A DNA stretch of 5,701 bases from positions 1-5,701 of the forward strand of contig SXZN01000219.1 of assembly GCA_005787865.1 (NCBI GenBank), given 5' to 3'. This DNA comes from Opitutaceae bacterium (GTDB taxonomy: Bacteria > Verrucomicrobiota > Verrucomicrobiia > Opitutales > Opitutaceae). A model generated the notes under the pieces. That model saw nothing but the letters and a program-made list of their open reading frames with translations. It was not told the origin of the DNA and did not search any database. The position numbers were made by a program, and so were the translations under genes. This document shows positions 5,335 to 5,701 of this stretch, piece after piece (positions within the stretch are counted from its first letter, which is position 1; every line of letters begins with the position of its first letter).

Positions 5335-5701
5335 TTAACGGACTTCGAGGGTATCGGCTTCGTAGGCGAGGTCGAGGGAGGGAATCCTCACGGCTTTACG
5401 GCCGCCGGCTTTTTTCACGTGGCCCGCGACCCATGCTTCATGCCCGGCCGCCTTCGCGGCCGCGAGTGTGGCGGCGACGGACGCCGGTGCGACGTATGCC
5501 GCAAAGCCAACGCCCATGTTAAATGTCGCGTAGGCTTCCCGCAGCGTGATCGGTCCCGCCTCCATCAAAAATTGAAACAGCGCGGGAATCGCCCGCGGGG
5601 TCGTAATCTCATAAACGAACGGCTCTTCCAGGCGCATCAATTTGCGCCAGCCGTGGCCGGTGACATGGGCCACATAGTTGAGCTTCACGTCGGCTTGCTG
5701 A
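5335..5701 (-). CDS. purM: Phosphoribosylformylglycinamidine cyclo-ligase (AIR synthetase), C-terminal part
   Basis: The last 121 residues are visible; the gene begins beyond the right edge, and the frame stays open through the GTG at 5688 (QQADV precedes KLNYVAHVTG). PurM closes the imidazole ring: FGAM + ATP gives AIR + ADP + phosphate, step five of de novo purine synthesis, in the cytoplasm. Evidence is the family's C-terminal domain pattern: AHVTGHGWRKLMR (about 11-23 of the fragment, the place of ITGGG in the E. coli-type enzyme), then a helix, PALFQFLMEAG, and the strongly conserved TFNMGVG (59-65), followed by a terminal beta-alpha-beta unit. GHGWRK in place of GGG marks a variant subgroup of PurM. 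The gene converges on the RhlE-type helicase across 384 bp of non-coding DNA. The other purine genes, if clustered, lie outside. Confidence 0.9.
   Translation of the reverse strand, partial: QQADVKLNYVAHVTGHGWRKLMRLEEPFVYEITTPRAIPALFQFLMEAGPITLREAYATFNMGVGFAAYVAPASVAATLAAAKAAGHEAWVAGHVKKAGGRKAVRIPSLDLAYEADTLEVR

Noticed and set aside
1..5701. tRNA, rRNA, riboswitch or toxin-antitoxin genes
   Set aside because: No cloverleaf, rRNA segment, recognisable aptamer or paired small ORFs were seen in the intergenic regions by eye.

Overview
The window reads as a GC-rich bacterial chromosome segment with ordinary housekeeping genes. Protein style (the HNH protein, the PurM C-terminus with a THGWRK-like turn, two DEAD-box helicases with basic tails), missing Shine-Dalgarno sequences and intergenic filler of the 'TTTTTAACCGCGAA' type suggest a Verrucomicrobiota member, perhaps Opitutales. 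This is inference from resemblance; there is no rRNA or other marker to prove it.

Layout. 1-630 (+) is the 3' part of a sensor histidine kinase, cut by the window edge. It converges with a minus-strand HNH endonuclease gene (stop at 664; likely ATG at 1281). A 110-bp GC-rich gap with a hairpin and a possible promoter separates that gene from the upstream minus-strand DEAD-box RNA helicase of the DeaD/CsdA type (1401-3182), which carries a C-terminal DbpA-like RNA-binding domain. A 301-bp divergent intergenic region (3183-3483) follows, then a second, RhlE-type DEAD-box helicase on the plus strand (3484-4950) with a long disordered Pro/Ala/Gly/His/Gln tail and a DEVD motif II. After 384 bp of repeat-rich non-coding DNA the minus-strand 3' end of purM (5335-5701) is cut by the right edge.

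How they fit together. The two helicases are divergent and share one intergenic region, so they could share control; both would act on structured RNA (ribosome assembly, mRNA turnover, cold adaptation). The kinase, HNH protein and purM show no evident functional link to them.

The most notable signal is a pair of almost identical AT-rich palindromes (TTTGTAA-N9-TTACAAA, 25-nt core with 2 differences when one is reversed) at 3353-3389 and 5289-5319. They flank the RhlE-type gene. One lies in the divergent promoter region, the other just past the purM stop. I see no convincing new multi-gene system in this window; the palindrome pair and the repeat-rich spacer are the best leads.
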